From NCBI GenBank assembly GCA_964023275.1, contig OZ029918.1, positions 15,012,355 through 15,076,354 on the forward strand: DNA of 64,000 bases, written 5' to 3'. The stretch is from Norana najaformis. Lineage: Eukaryota > Annelida > Clitellata > Crassiclitellata > Hormogastridae. Position 1 is the first letter of the stretch. The number at the start of each line of letters is the position of its first letter. Positions 32,894 to 44,764 of this stretch are shown piece after piece. Under the pieces are notes generated by a model. It searched no databases. It was not told the DNA's origin and saw only the letters and a list, made by a program, of their open reading frames with translations. The position numbers were made by a program, and so were the translations under genes.

Positions 32894-32917
32894 TGGGCCT
32901 GGGTTGATCTCAACATC
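32894..32917 (-). other. 2A-like ribosome-skipping motif in CR1 ORF
   Basis: Encodes DVEINPGP, preceded by LLLLMSE. The D-V/I-E-x-N-P-G-P consensus directs ribosome skipping in 2A peptides, and such motifs are known at the N-terminus of some invertebrate CR1-like retrotransposons. The residue before Asp is Glu here instead of the usual Gly. Confidence 0.6.
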
Positions 32918-33494
32918 TTCCGACATGAGCAGTAGAAGAGCAACGAATGCAGAGGACAAGGAACGGCGGTTCTGAGGGCGAAAAGCCCGACCTGCACGAG
33001 ACTATAGCAGGACCCATGAGACCATAGCAGGACCCCTGTGATGTGACGAAGCTCAGGATTAACGCGACCAGAATACGCTTGCGTGAACCGACTGCATTCG
33101 CCGAATTCGAAGAATACTTCGAGCTGTTGCAAGGGAAAATTGTGATGCATCCTTGACTTGGCCAAGAAATTGTGTAGATGATGACCAGCGATAGTCAAAA
33201 GCGTTTTCTGAACGAATGGCATCTTTACCGTTAGCAAACCAAGTTAAATAAAAATCAGCCATTTTGACTTCATAACAGACGTTAACGGCAACAGACTACT
33301 AGTCAGGTTTGTAGAAATAAAGTTAGGGCCTATCATATTCAGGAAATTGAACATCCGTTGCATTAACGAAGAAAGAATAAATTCAGTTCGAGAATATATA
33401 ATTAGATAATAAAATACTAAATAAACTTTAAAATTTTGAATAATTATCGAACTGTAAACACGGATAAACTTCTTGAGTATCCATCTAGCTCGGA

Positions 33495-35455
33495 CGCTCC
33501 TCCCACTGAGTGTTGGCCGTCCTTCAGTATGCAGACGACACCCAGGCTTATGCCCATAGTCCGGCGGAGGCAGCCCCTGCCCTTGTCCAGAGGATTCTTT
33601 ATGCCACCTCTGTCCTTGACCTATGGATGTCCTCCAATCGCCTCTGTTTGAACTTTAATCAGACCCAGTTCATCTGGCTTGGTGGCCGCTTGCAGCTCGC
33701 CAAGATCGATCTCCTTCTTACGCCAGAGATTTCCGGATATCTCCTTCTCTATTATGGTCCGGAATCTCGGGGTTGTGTTGAATCAGGAGCTTAACCTGTC
33801 TGCTCATGTTAACAGCGTCTCTCGCTCTTGTTTTTACCATCTTCGTCAGCTCCGCACCATTCGCCGTACTCTTTCCTTTCACGCTATCTCCACTCTGGTC
33901 CATGACCTCATTTGCACTGGGGTTGACTTTGGTAACGCCATCTTTTCCGGCCTATCGCTAGCCAACACTGCAAATCTGCAATCTGTACTTTACTCTTGTG
34001 ACAAATCGGGGGTGCCGAATCCTCTGTCGAGGCGCTGGTTTACTGCTACCCTAGCCGAAGGCTTCCTACCAGCGCCTATCTACTGCTAGCCCGCGAGGTA
34101 AGGTTCTTGAGGTCCCCAAGAGGCTTAACATGAAGTCAACCGATCGTCAATCGCACTTTATTTCTCATAAAACAACTTAACTAGGACAATACATTTAGCA
34201 TCTAACTCAACTAATCTTACACTAAAACATTAACTTATTCACGTCATCATCATCTCACCCCGTCGTACCACCTCATCCCTTCCTGGCGATTCCCTTTTAT
34301 AGAGACCGCGCCATGTCTTCGTGTGGAAGGGGCTCAGACACAAGTCCTCACACTGTCTGCTTGCGGGAGGAGGTCAGACACAGCCAAGTCTGCGCTATGT
34401 CTGCTCGCGGGGGAGGTCAGACACAGCCAAGTCAGCGCTAAGTCTGTTCGCGGGAGGAGGTCAGACACAGCCAAGTCTGCGCTATGTCTGCTCGCGGGGG
34501 GAGGTCAGACACAGCCAAGTCTGCGCTATGTCTGCTCGCGGGAGGAGGTCAGACAGAGCCAAGTCTGCGTGCGGGAGGAGCTCAGACACACGAGTCCGCA
34601 CGCTATGTCTGCCTGCGGGAGGAGGTCAGACACAGCCAAGTCTGCGCTATGTCTGCTCGCGGGAGGAGGTCAGACACTGCCAAGTCTGCGTGCGGGAGGA
34701 GCTCAGACACACGAGTCCGCACGCTATGTCTGCTCGCGGGAGGAGGCCAGACACAGCCAAGTCCGCATGCGGGAGGGGCTCAGACACAGCCAAGTCTGCG
34801 CTATGTCTGCGTGCGGGAGGAGGTCAGACACAGCCAAGTCTGCGTGCGGGAGGAGCTCAGACACACGAGTCCGCACGCTGTCTGCCTGCGGGAGGAGGTC
34901 AGACACGGCCAAGTCTGCATGCGGGAGGAGGTCAGACAGAGCCAAGTCTCCAAGTCCGCTACACTCTGCTGCTCGTCTCATTGGGGGCATTCCAAAATAT
35001 GGCAACATCTCGTCTTATATTCGTGACACACTTCACTGGCTCCCCGTCCAGCAGCGTGTTCACTTTAAGATCCTCTCCCTCATGCCCAATTGTGTTGTTG
35101 GCTCTGCTCCCTTATACCTCATTGACGTCTGTACATTGGTCTTCTGGTTGCCTGGCCGTTGCACCCTTCTCTCGGTCATTCAAGATCTCCTGTTTATCCC
35201 TCGCATGCGAACCGCTGCGGTCCAGTCCAGAAGCTTTGCCTACGTTGGTCCCACTTGCTGGAATCGTCTCCCTCGAGAATTGCGACGTGAGCTTCTTTCT
35301 CTCCCCCTCCCAGTGTTCCGCAGGCGCCTGAAGACTGCACTATTTAACAGTGATTTTACTCCTTCGGGTCGGAAGCACCTCTGTTGAGTTTATCCTCTAA
35401 GAGGCGCTTTATAAATCTCAAATTACAGTTACAATTACAAATTACAAATTGAATC
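33495..35455 (+). mobile_element. CR1-like retrotransposon, copy 3, split by a 1-kb insertion
   Basis: Rightward. RT palm (VLQYADDTQAYAHSPAEA) and thumb (VNSVSRSCFYHLRQL, TLVHDLICTGVDFGNA) end near 33996 at LQSVL. The element resumes near 34958 with HSAARLIGGIPKYGNIS and LHWLPVQQRVHFKI, and continues to a GCGCTTTATAAATC end with ATTACAA repeats at 35400-35450. The insertion consists of 330 bp of unrecognised DNA and the 44-bp minisatellite. Confidence 0.75.
34318..34950. repeat. 44-bp minisatellite array
   Basis: About 14 units of a 44-bp GC-rich repeat containing GGTCAGACACAGCCAAGTCT. A variant with GCTCAGACACACGAGTCCGC alternates at intervals, giving a higher-order pattern. All three + frames and one - frame stay open through it, hence long spurious frames. 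Confidence 0.9.
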
Positions 35456-35664
35456 GAGATCTGAGGAGTTGCACACTTGTTGCAAATTCTCACAGGACGA
35501 AGCTAGACACAATCAAAAGCTTTCATCTAGTTTATCTAGATTTTTGTATTTTTTTAACCCTTGTACAGCGCCCTTTTCTTCGGCCTTGGCTGTGCTACGG
35601 CGCTATATAAATTGTCTTATTATTATTATTATTATCCGTGTTTTATTTTTACTGTGGACTACAG
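35456..35664. other. CR1 3'-end fragment and (ATT)n before otoferlin exon
   Basis: CAGCGCCC ... CGGCGCTATATAAATTG followed by (ATT)n at 35615-35634 resembles a second CR1 3' end. No gene. Confidence 0.5.
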
Positions 35665-35765
35665 GGAAAGGTTGAGGCGTAGCTTCATCTGCTGACGGTT
35701 GAGGAGGCTGAGAAACATCCGGCTGGAATGGGATGCAATGAACTAGATCCATTCGACAAACCAAA
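35665..35765 (+). CDS. OTOF-like: Otoferlin-like gene, penultimate exon with in-frame stop
   Basis: Preceded by ACAG, followed by GTAAGG. Reads GKVEA, then TAG (35680-35682), then LHLLTVEEAEKHPAGM and DPFDKPN across the next junction. The phase fits both neighbours exactly. Otoferlins carry Glu at the stop position (from memory), so one base change from GAG to TAG is the likely lesion. Either the copy is a pseudogene or allele, or the base is an assembly error. Confidence 0.8.
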
Positions 35766-36753
35766 GTAAGGATGATTTCCATCAGCCCAATGTAACGCCT
35801 ATACTCATGTCCATGATAGGTCAGTTGGCAATTGACAAGGCAATAAAAAGAACCTCTGCGACATCATACGACTTCAAAGACCGCTATCTTCGACGCTAAT
35901 TGCCATACCTTACGATGTGCTGTCCTGCCTAGGTAACCACAGCACCTGTAGAGGAGTGCTCTTTGGAGAGACTACACTAACTACACTTTAAGGAAACTAT
36001 ATACATTGCGGACAACGCAGATCCATGATTTGAAGTAGGAACAAAGTCATTAAATGGTCTGAATGCAGAATGTGACACAGCACGTCGCTTTACCAAATTT
36101 AATAAGGTATCTTTTGTAAATCACATAAATATGTAGTGTATATAGACCTACACGTAGTATATAATTAGTACTATATTGTATAATTTTTTATAGTAATAAA
36201 TATAAAACGTTTACAGTTTAAGAATTAGTGTTTACGGCAATACAATAGAAAGGACACCTGTAAAACAGCAAATATTAAGCATCAGTATTTTCTAAAACTT
36301 ATCATCTAATCGAATGACTTCTATAGCACCGATATTGCAATGCACAAGGCATCAGTCGATCGTCGCTTCAACAGAAACCGCATTCATAAATATTAATCCG
36401 TTGGCAAAGTTCGGTCGAAATCCGTTAGGTCAAAGAAACTCGAAGTCAGGTTAGGGGGAGGGGTATGCATGTCATTACCAATCATATGCCATACAAGCGT
36501 GATTGGGAAAGTAGGTCTATTGGCCCTTAATATATTCAGTTTTCACCGGTAATACGACTTCGCTGCCAAACTTAATCACTCACATTAAATATATGGAGTC
36601 AGTAGGTTCAGGGCTTTTGGCTTTAGAAATGATAAAAGTACACCGTTTCCAGTGCTTATGCGAAAGATCATTGACAGTGCTGTTCGACCGTGCATGCGGC
36701 CCATGGTAGATGTCTCGGCATGTGTCGTCATAAGTTCTATGTTTACTTTTCAG

Positions 36754-36923
36754 TCGACTTTTCATCTGGTTTTTGAATCCGTTGAAGTCTATTCGCTACA
36801 TCCTCTGGTACAGCTATCGTTGGGTGATTCTGAAGGCAATCAACGTCATGCTGCTCTCCGTTCTCATCGGACTCCTTCTACAACATGCCCGGCTACATCG
36901 TCAAGAAGATGCTCGGTGCCTAG
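36754..36923 (+). CDS. OTOF-like: Otoferlin-like gene, last exon: C-terminal membrane anchor (frameshifted)
   Basis: Preceded by TTTTCAG. Reads [17 protein letters not shown], a basic stretch, then a 20-residue hydrophobic anchor ([13 protein letters not shown]). Near 36867-36874 one base is missing, and the true end continues in the next frame as [14 protein letters not shown] with TAG at 36921-36923. The tail anchor puts ferlins into vesicle membrane with the C2 domains in the cytosol. The lesion is in a CTCCTTCTAC run and could be a base-call error. Confidence 0.8.
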
Positions 36924-38983
36924 AAGAGGGCGCCACATCTCTGAAGCGGCAGCGGCAGCCTCAGTCTCACCGATGCCTCGAGACAAATCACCAACGAATA
37001 TACGACAACACAGGTCAAAGTCATCGACCGTCATCTCACTGATGCCTCCAAATGGATTCTTATACAGAAATGGATACAGATACACTCAGTGCACCTCTTA
37101 CACCTCAAGTGACCAAAACACATCACGTCTTCAATCAGGAAATGTAAAAGCGATCGCTTGTCTCTGCAAACAGTAATCACGTATGTGACTTAGGAAAATA
37201 ATCTCTAACAACTTCAGAATCAGATGCACACGCATTGCCATTTAATATTACATGAAAAGTGTAAACTCACGCATCTTGGTATCATAAAAAGCACATTGTT
37301 TGATAGTGTTCAACAAAATCCAGTTCACAATAAGCATGCTGTTCGGTAAACTTCAGCTCCGCTTCACTGTCGATAAAGACATGAAGGGAAGCTTTTGGAG
37401 GTTGCATGGGTTTGCACAACGGAGGCTGACCTGTAGGCCTAATTTCCATTGCGACCAGTTGATAAGCAGGCCTATACTTCATGAATCGATGCTGAGGTAT
37501 TTGAGAAGGTTGTATGATACGAAAATTCAAAGACGGTGACAGACGAACGATGAGTTAACCCTTTAACGACCGTACATTGTTTGCAAAACGGCTTAAAAAA
37601 GTCTTGAACTTGTGATATCTGTCAGTTTTTGACATATGTAAGGTAACACCATTCTTTAGCATTTTGCCTCCTCTTCCCATCTATGGTCGTTAAAGCGTTA
37701 AATGATGCATAAGAGCGTTTTTGCAGCAAAAACTCGTCTGTGATTCTCTAAGTCTGCATTTATAGAGATTACGGCCTAAGCCTTAGCTTAGGCTTTACTC
37801 TCTCAAAATCTCTCTAAACCTCTGACTGTTATCGCAGTAATCGTAATTGAGTACACTGTGTGCATTAAATTCGAACGTTTTATTTCTGCACTTGCAGGCG
37901 AGCGTTCGTTATGTTGCCAACTATGCACGCCTGCACCAGTTAAGATAATGCTCCCTGTTATTCTCCATGCCTGTTCATTAGTCCAGCTAATTTATGTTGC
38001 TCGCAGACATAATTTGTAGTAACAGTAGAGCTAATCGTAATCTTAAACTCAAGATTTCTACAGCGTCCAACGAAAGCTAAGTCGAAGGAACCAGTTTATT
38101 CACAGGCCCTCAGTCAAAAAAATCGAAAGGCAAACAGAGTTCGATTCTAGGACAAGATCCGAGTCAGGCTGGTTGGCAGTCAGACGGCTACGGTAGGTGG
38201 TGTTTGGAATTGGATCTGCATAATAGATAAGGGGAAGTAGAGGAATCAGGATATGACTTGCGGAAGAGCAGATTTTCAGTTTTGAGTGGTAGACCTACAC
38301 AAAGATTGCAAATGATGATGGTGAGTTCATAAGATGAGATGATGAGATTTATATATTGATCACCAAAATAATTAACAAATACAATCATAGTTTGTCACAT
38401 ACATTGATGCCAGTGGGCTGACCTAAAAGGGACAAGCAGTTTCGCTACGAAGGTCCCCTATTTATATCATGGATAACAAATAGGTAACAGCATTATACTG
38501 AGTAAAACAATTAATAATCTAAAATATAAAAGTAATTAATATAATCAATGTCAGTGATTTCCGGCGGCCATGATGTGGCCGTGTTTTCCGCCGCCTGTCA
38601 TTTTGGCTTAAATTTAGTCTAAAAGCGAAACATGTTCGACAATTCTGTCGTGTTCGGACGCTTCTATTGTGATCGAGTTGGCGTTCGGGTGTCATTTACA
38701 TGAATTCGCCGTGGATTTTCAGTTTCGGCGTTTTTTTCGCGCTCGTGATTGACGCCTCTATCGTTGGAACAGTTCATTATGTATTCAAGGGATGTCAGGT
38801 TCAGACTCTCTCGATCATGGCTCATGCCGTCGAAAGGCGATGGAAGGCTTCGGAATTGTTTCATGCGTCTAACAGAAAGCGGTTCTACCATTAACGGAAT
38901 ACCTGTCCGACACTGATCGACTTGGTGGTTCAAGTTATGGCCGGATGCCGCGTCCTCTACCATCTGCGAAGGACGGCTTTGGG
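36924..38983. other. Intergenic DNA
   Basis: No gene, RNA gene or structured repeat recognised after the otoferlin-like stop codon. The 3' UTR and polyadenylation site are not obvious. Confidence 0.5.
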
Positions 38984-40264
38984 CAGTGTTAATTCAATTA
39001 ACTGAAACTGTAACTGAAATAGCATAATAACTTGAAAATGTTTGTCAGTTAACTGTAACTGAAACTGGAAAATGCTGAATAACTGAAACTGTAATAGAAA
39101 CTGAAAAACAGAAACTGTCTAACTAAAAAATCACAAGGCGTTAACTTGAAAATAAAACATAAGTGTTTTCCCCTTGCTTACTTTTGGTTAGTACGTAATA
39201 ATACTCTATGATAATCTATGGTCAGTTATCTAGATTCATTGCATTTTCGGTTCCATTTCCTTTCGTTGTGTTGTCCTTGACTTGATTAATGTAGGCGGAA
39301 ATCGTTAAAGAATCAATGAGAACAACGTTTAAGCCAAATATTGGTCGGAAAGTAGAAAGCGGCGTGTGGGAATATTTTGTTTATGAAGTGGCGATAGACA
39401 AGAGTAGCTGTTGTGTTCGCACTGTCGACGGAGCTGAAGCCGAGAAAAGCGAGTGTGGCACGCTAATTATGGGGGAAAATGCCACAAATCTTCGAAATCA
39501 TCTGCATAGCAAACACAAGGATGTGTTTGCCACTCTGCAAGTGAAGGAGAAGCTGAAAAAAGAACCAGTGTTAATCTCGAACGTCGTGTATTCCTTAAAG
39601 TAAACCGACAATACATGAAATCGGATTGATTTGTTGACTAAATATCTCAGTGGACCAGTGTTATTTCAGTTATGGTTTTTCTGTTCCAGTTTCAGTTACA
39701 GTTATGTAATTTAGGATTTTTCAGTTATAGTTACAGTTATGTAATTTAGGATTTTTCAGTTACAGTTAACTGCAATAAGATTTTTCACTTTTAAGTTACA
39801 TCTGTTTACCATTTTCGGATGTAACGAACCAATTAACACAAGTATTGCGAACAGTCCACAAATATTCCCACACACGGATTTCTACTTTCCGACCACTATT
39901 TGGCTTAAACATTGTTCTCATTGATTCTTTTACGATTTCGCGCCTACATTAATCAAGTCAAGGACAACACAACGAAAGGAAAAGGAACCGGAAATGCAAT
40001 GAACCTAGAAAACTGACCATAGATGCCATAGTGTATTATTACGTACTAACCAAAAGTAAGTAAGGGGAAACACTTATGTTTTATTTTCAAGATAACGCCT
40101 TGTGATTTTTTAGTTAGACAGTTTCTGTTTTTCAGCTTCTATTACGGTTTCAGTTATTCAGCATTTTCCAGTTTCAGTTTCAGTTGCAGTTACAGTTAAC
40201 TGACAAAAATTTTCAAGTTATTATGCTATTTCAGTTACAGTTTCAGTTAATAGAATTAACACTG
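38984..40264. mobile_element. hAT-like fold-back element with BED-finger remnant
   Basis: Long inverted arms: 38984-39375 matches the reverse complement of about 39865-40264. The outer ends both start CAGTGTTAATTC, as in many hAT elements. Subterminal AACTGAAACTG-type words are repeated many times. The unique centre holds a BED zinc-finger fragment. No 8-bp target duplication is visible at these ends. Confidence 0.65.
39316..39603 (+). pseudogene. BED-type zinc finger fragment of hAT-like transposase
   Basis: A 95-codon frame with VWEYFVYEV, then SECGTL and NLRNHLHSKHKDVF, the C-x-H-x-H arrangement of a BED finger that binds DNA at the N-terminus of hAT transposases. The catalytic domain is absent. 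The first 20 codons lie within the left inverted arm, so part of it is duplicated in reverse in the right arm. Confidence 0.6.
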
Positions 40265-42012
40265 CAGTAGACTGTTCGCTTTAGACAAGTAAAAAACGCC
40301 TATAGAGAACTGTTTATTGTCCATTGCCTCTGAGATCTTATCTTGCAATTTAAGTAAGGCCGTGTATATTGAATGTCTCGAACGAAAACCATATTGGTTT
40401 TTATATAAAATATTTTTTATATAAAGTATGATACGAGTCTTTCATAAATTATTTTTTCAAAGAATTTAGAAAAACAAGTAAAATTGTAATAATTGTCGTA
40501 ATTCTGGCGGGAGTTTATTTCAGAAGGGTGCAACAGCTGTGACTATTGAGCGATTTCCAAATTTTAAGGATGAAGTAAAAAAGCCAGTGTTAATGGTTAC
40601 AATATGCGGTAACGCACTATAGATAACAGTGTAACGCCTAGCGTATGGTCTGGTTAAGTGTCATTGTTGATGTATGTGTTAGTGTTTGAGTGTGTATGAG
40701 CAAACTTCAACGTGTACCTTAAATACTTTTGGTTAGATTTGCCCAAGTGCAGGCTTTGGTTATGCTGTGTGAAGGATTAGCTGCGTTGGTGGAACTTTGT
40801 GTCTGCGAGTGTATGAAGGTGCATAAACAAATTGGCTTTAAATCGCCAGCTGTAACATCAGATTACGTTCTGTAACCTATCGGAAGCGGTTATTGAAGGG
40901 GTTACAAAGATTCGCTCAGTTGTTGATTTGCTTGAAGGCCATTTCGTCATTTGAATTGCTATAGCTTTTCAAATGTAGGCATTTTACCCGTTTTAATCTC
41001 GAAAACTTGTTGCCTTTGTGAAACTTTTCAAAGCGTATTCACACATTACTCAGAGCCTTAATCTTATTCATGTCGATAAACTGTCAACTTGTCTCATAAT
41101 TGTTTTCCTGTTCGACTGTTTTGGGTGTCTTGCTAGCTTTCAGGTTGTCTGCTAAAAATGCATGTTTTCTGTGACTCTTTGTATGTTTGTTCTCTTCTAG
41201 GCATATTTTACTATTTAAAGGTTCTTAAAAGACGCGGTAGAATTGCTCAGACATCTACGTAAGTAATCACAACACGTCTTTTTACAGCAAGTCTGTCCGT
41301 CTTTTTTAATTTGCCTATTTGTCTGTCTGGATTTATGCTTGCATTTGTAACTGCTACTTTGCTGCTTCTTTCTTTGTCGCATGTCTGTTTTAATGTATCG
41401 TTATAGCAGACTGTTTGTATATGTGTATTTCTGATCTCTGTCAACTGTTAAACCTAGTTTCTCTCGAGCTGTCTGCTGCAGATGCTTCTTTGTCCGCCTT
41501 TCTGCCATTTTGTCAGTTCGTTTTGCTGTTTCCATCTCTCTGTGTACATTAATGCCTCTTTGCCTTTGTTTGTTGATTTCTGTCTCTTGTTAATTTACCT
41601 CTATCTGCCCTGCCTCTGTCTGTTTCTGTTCTGCTCTGTCTTTTTCTGTCTCTGTCTCTCTATCTTTGTCTCTCTCTCTCTCTCTCTCTGTTTCTCGCTC
41701 TCTATCTCTGTCTATCTCTGCTTTTAATTTAGTTTCACTGTCTTCATCTGATATTCTGTTTTCTAGAGATAGGTCGATTCATAAATCGTAAGAGTTTGAC
41801 TATTGCGTTTTTTTTCTTTCACTCTGCAGTAAATTTCTTCATTCATCTTTTTTGAGTGGACTCTACATATTTTAGTCTTCTATCCCCATAAAAATTAAAG
41901 TAAATGAATTATAGAGATGAGGAATGAATAAATTTATTTAATTTTATATACTTTAACCGAATTAAGATTGACATCTTTAATCAATTGTTGAATTTCTGTT
42001 GTCTTTTATGCG
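40265..42012. other. Intergenic DNA with TCTG/TCTC tract
   Basis: Pyrimidine-rich degenerate tract at about 41470-41740, otherwise nothing recognised. Confidence 0.5.
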
Positions 42013-43250
42013 CTAGGAGCCGATCGATCGCTTAATCCCGGGACGTCCTTGTGCCAGCACCTTGAACACGCAGTAATAGTGCACGTCAGTACCAGCTGGA
42101 CGATTAAGTATGGTAGACTGTAACAACAAAATTGTCATCTTATGTACAGAAAAAATTTCAAAATATATGATGATGTATGCATAATTGATATTTTCTTGAT
42201 ATTTTAGATGTTTGGCAGTTTCAAAGAATATTTCATCATATGTACTTTGATAGACCACCAATTAACAAAAAATTTTGTTCATAAATTCACTTTAATTATG
42301 ATATAGAAATGTTTGTTTGCTATATTACTTATATATGCTGCGTTTTCCATTTTTAGAAGTGATCACACTGGTTTCACAGTTTTGATATTGGTATGTTAGG
42401 GAACAAGTCTGTTAATACCACCAATAATTGCAACTTGCAATGCCAAAAAACGACCATATTTGACACTCTGTAAATTCCTTAAAACAAAAAACACCAGCAG
42501 GATTTTTGGATCTATACTCTATCAGAAAATGCAATACAAATAATATTTTTATGGGCCTTTTTGGGATTTTTTCTCTTTGACCCTTGTCAGATTTGATGAA
42601 CTTTGACCTACTTTATCCAGCAGATATAAATAAGTAATCAAGTCAAACACTGCCATGTAATCGCCAACCACACAGACAGTATTCGTACACGAATTAATTG
42701 CATTGTGCCTGGTAATTGTGGAGATATTGATAACTGAATATTGTAAAATTTAGAAACAAAATGAATATGAAGGCACTTTTGACATTTAATGCATCTGAAA
42801 TCATAAGACACGCAATAATAATAATTATATTTCTGTAATATGCACAAGAAACTGTATAGGAAGAAAAAATCATCTAAATTGGTCCAACAGCTCTAGAGAT
42901 ATCAATTCTCAAAAAGTGGACATCTTGAAGTTTCGCGAAATGCCTTCGGAGGGTGTGGTCACGGAATCAACGATATCTTGGAAAATATCTTAAATATTGC
43001 AAAAAATATTTGAACTTTTCCATCCAATATATCTTGCAACATGTGGCTAAAATTTCAGCCAATTCTGAGATGATTGGGTGGGAGGCATTGGTTGAGTTGA
43101 GCTGGAATGACCCTGGTGGGAAGATCGATTTTCGGAACGAAATCTCTCTTTTCACTGAAAGTTATCAACTGTTCGTTACATAACAAAGCATTTCCCTTCG
43201 ATCTGCTGGTTGTTCGGTTATAAAAGCCCCAATGCTCCTGAAAATATTTC
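42013..43250. repeat. Dispersed repeat R1, copy 1
   Basis: Shares long blocks with 56965-58735: GCACGTCAGTACCAGC with the surrounding 100 bp, CAAAAAACGACCATATTTG, AACACCAGCAGGATTTTT, and GGTGTGGTCACGGAATCAAC through the right end. Non-coding; no terminal repeats found. Probably a non-autonomous transposon or decayed element. Confidence 0.65.
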
Positions 43251-44402
43251 AACCTATCTTAAGTCGCACTGATTCAGATCTGTTAGGTAGCCATGTATTG
43301 GCGCCTTTGAAAGATTCTTTAAAGGGGCTATATAAATAACCTTTTCTCCTTTCTTATTACGACTTCGAGTGTTTTATTGTAATGTAAATGTGTATTTATA
43401 TGACATATTTTACACCATCGTCCCTCATCCTCGATGCTATGTGCGTCAGGAATTCTGAACATGCTGTCATCTTTCAGCTCTAGCTGGGAATCTGTTGGTA
43501 GGGTTTTGCGAGTGTGCGAACTTGCCAAGAGTGACTTCTAGCTATCTCAGCAATACCTACAATTGGATAAATGTTCTGTTCTTAGCGATATTTAACATCG
43601 ATAAAGCTAGCGCAGAGAGCGCCTCTGATTAGTTTCTCTTGAAGAGCCGCTATACACATTTCTGATTACAATTATATATTCTCAATGTCTTCAATGCGAC
43701 GTTTCAGTACCTTGTTTTCCTCCTCGAGTGTTTGAATTTTCTCATTCTGACTTCCAAATAAACGTGTAGCAACATCCGTAGTTATCTTTTCAACAATATG
43801 CTCCAACGTTTAGGTGAAATTGTCCGCTAGTTTACTGAACAATTGTTCGAACGCGGGGGATAGGCTAGTGGATAGGCTGACCATTAGACTGTTGATAACA
43901 CGGTCGCCTAGTAAAAAGTCAACCAGGTCGTCCGCTTTAGTCAAGTTTTCGACAGTTTCCAAATGAAGTGGTCGTAGATTTATGTTTTATTTAGTGAATT
44001 AATTGAAAGTAATCCGTATTTGCTTAAGTTAAATCAAGTCCTAACTTCAAAAATACACGTTATTTCAAACATCCACTATTTCTATAGATCGAAATAAGTG
44101 TTTCTGTATCTGTTCTTCGGAACGGAAAGAGTCTGGACTTTATGTTTAAAATAGAATTTGCTAATTTATGCTGAACCATTCAGACATGTAATGATTACAA
44201 CATCAAAGAAATGCAAATACACGAGTTTAGCCATATTGCGGTTGCTACCGTGACACGAAATAAGAGTCTTATAAAAGTGTCCGAATTCACGCAGACATTG
44301 CGTGTATGGGTGCCAGCACATGCTGTGCGTGCGAACTGCATGCACGCAAATGTAAACCCTACTTGGATCAAATAACAATCATATCAGCCATCTCTAGTCG
44401 AA
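43251..44402. other. Intergenic DNA with CR1 3'-end remnants
   Basis: GCGCCTTTGAAAG and GCGCCTCTGATTAG words at 43302 and 43620 look like CR1 3' ends. No gene seen. Confidence 0.4.
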
Positions 44403-44665
44403 GAAGAGCATTTTCCTAATGAAGCCATGGGCATAAAGTGTTAGCGACTTCATTCATCTTAGCCTCAGCATGCGAGGGAGGGTGACCAGTCCTCTTGCTC
44501 GCCGCCTATCTTTTCACTGACCGTGGACTGTGAGTGCACTCATTATTGCCGAGTTCGTTTGGGGCGCAAGTGGAGCCGAAATCTCTAAATGAATGCCCTG
44601 TTGAGGATTTGAACCACCCGACCTTAAGATTGACATTCCAGCAGGCTAACCAGTATGGATGATCG
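44403..44665 (-). mobile_element. SINE-like element with tRNA-type head
   Basis: Read leftward the head contains TGGTTAGCCTGCTGG (A-box-like) and GGTTCAAATCC (B box) near 44660-44600. The body shares words with 60420-60500 (AGTGTTTGCGACTTCAC, GGGCGACCAGT). Confidence 0.5.
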
Positions 44666-44764
44666 GTACATCAATGACGATGACGATAATAGTAACAACT
44701 ACCGCTATAACAACCACCTGTACCGCATCATAGCGGATGACACTGGTAACACAGAATTCAGACT

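Larger units (their letters stand above)
30341..33255 (-). mobile_element. CR1-like non-LTR retrotransposon, copy 2 (5' part to RT palm) with 2A-like motif
   Basis: Leftward. N-terminal region at 32639-33237 begins the ORF2 endonuclease part (SLNIRSAIPLSAIIHDRIND, LALCETWID). Endonuclease remains continue to about 32200. RT fingers are at 31050-31710 (SLLNHTVPKFSPMDFIPASL, then a DLSAAFDTVDH-type segment near 31050-31100) and the palm with QQYADDTRLYIALSP at 30315-30770. Many frame breaks. DVEINPGP at 32894-32917 lies just before the endonuclease. Confidence 0.7.

Noticed and set aside
34318-34950. Regular repeats resembling a CRISPR array
   Set aside because: Units are contiguous with no unique spacers, and the genome is animal; it is a minisatellite.
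34321-35387. Overlapping + strand frames of 336, 354 and 180 codons
   Set aside because: They are the same 44-bp minisatellite read in three phases plus the end of a CR1-like ORF; the Cys/Arg/Ser-rich translations are periodic and not a protein family.
39000-40260. 8-bp target duplication for the fold-back element
   Set aside because: The bases next to the two ends differ (GCTTTGGG and CAGTAGAC).
44600-44660. Possible tRNA gene on the - strand
   Set aside because: A- and B-box words are present, but no complete cloverleaf with paired acceptor stem was seen and a repeat body follows; better called a SINE head.
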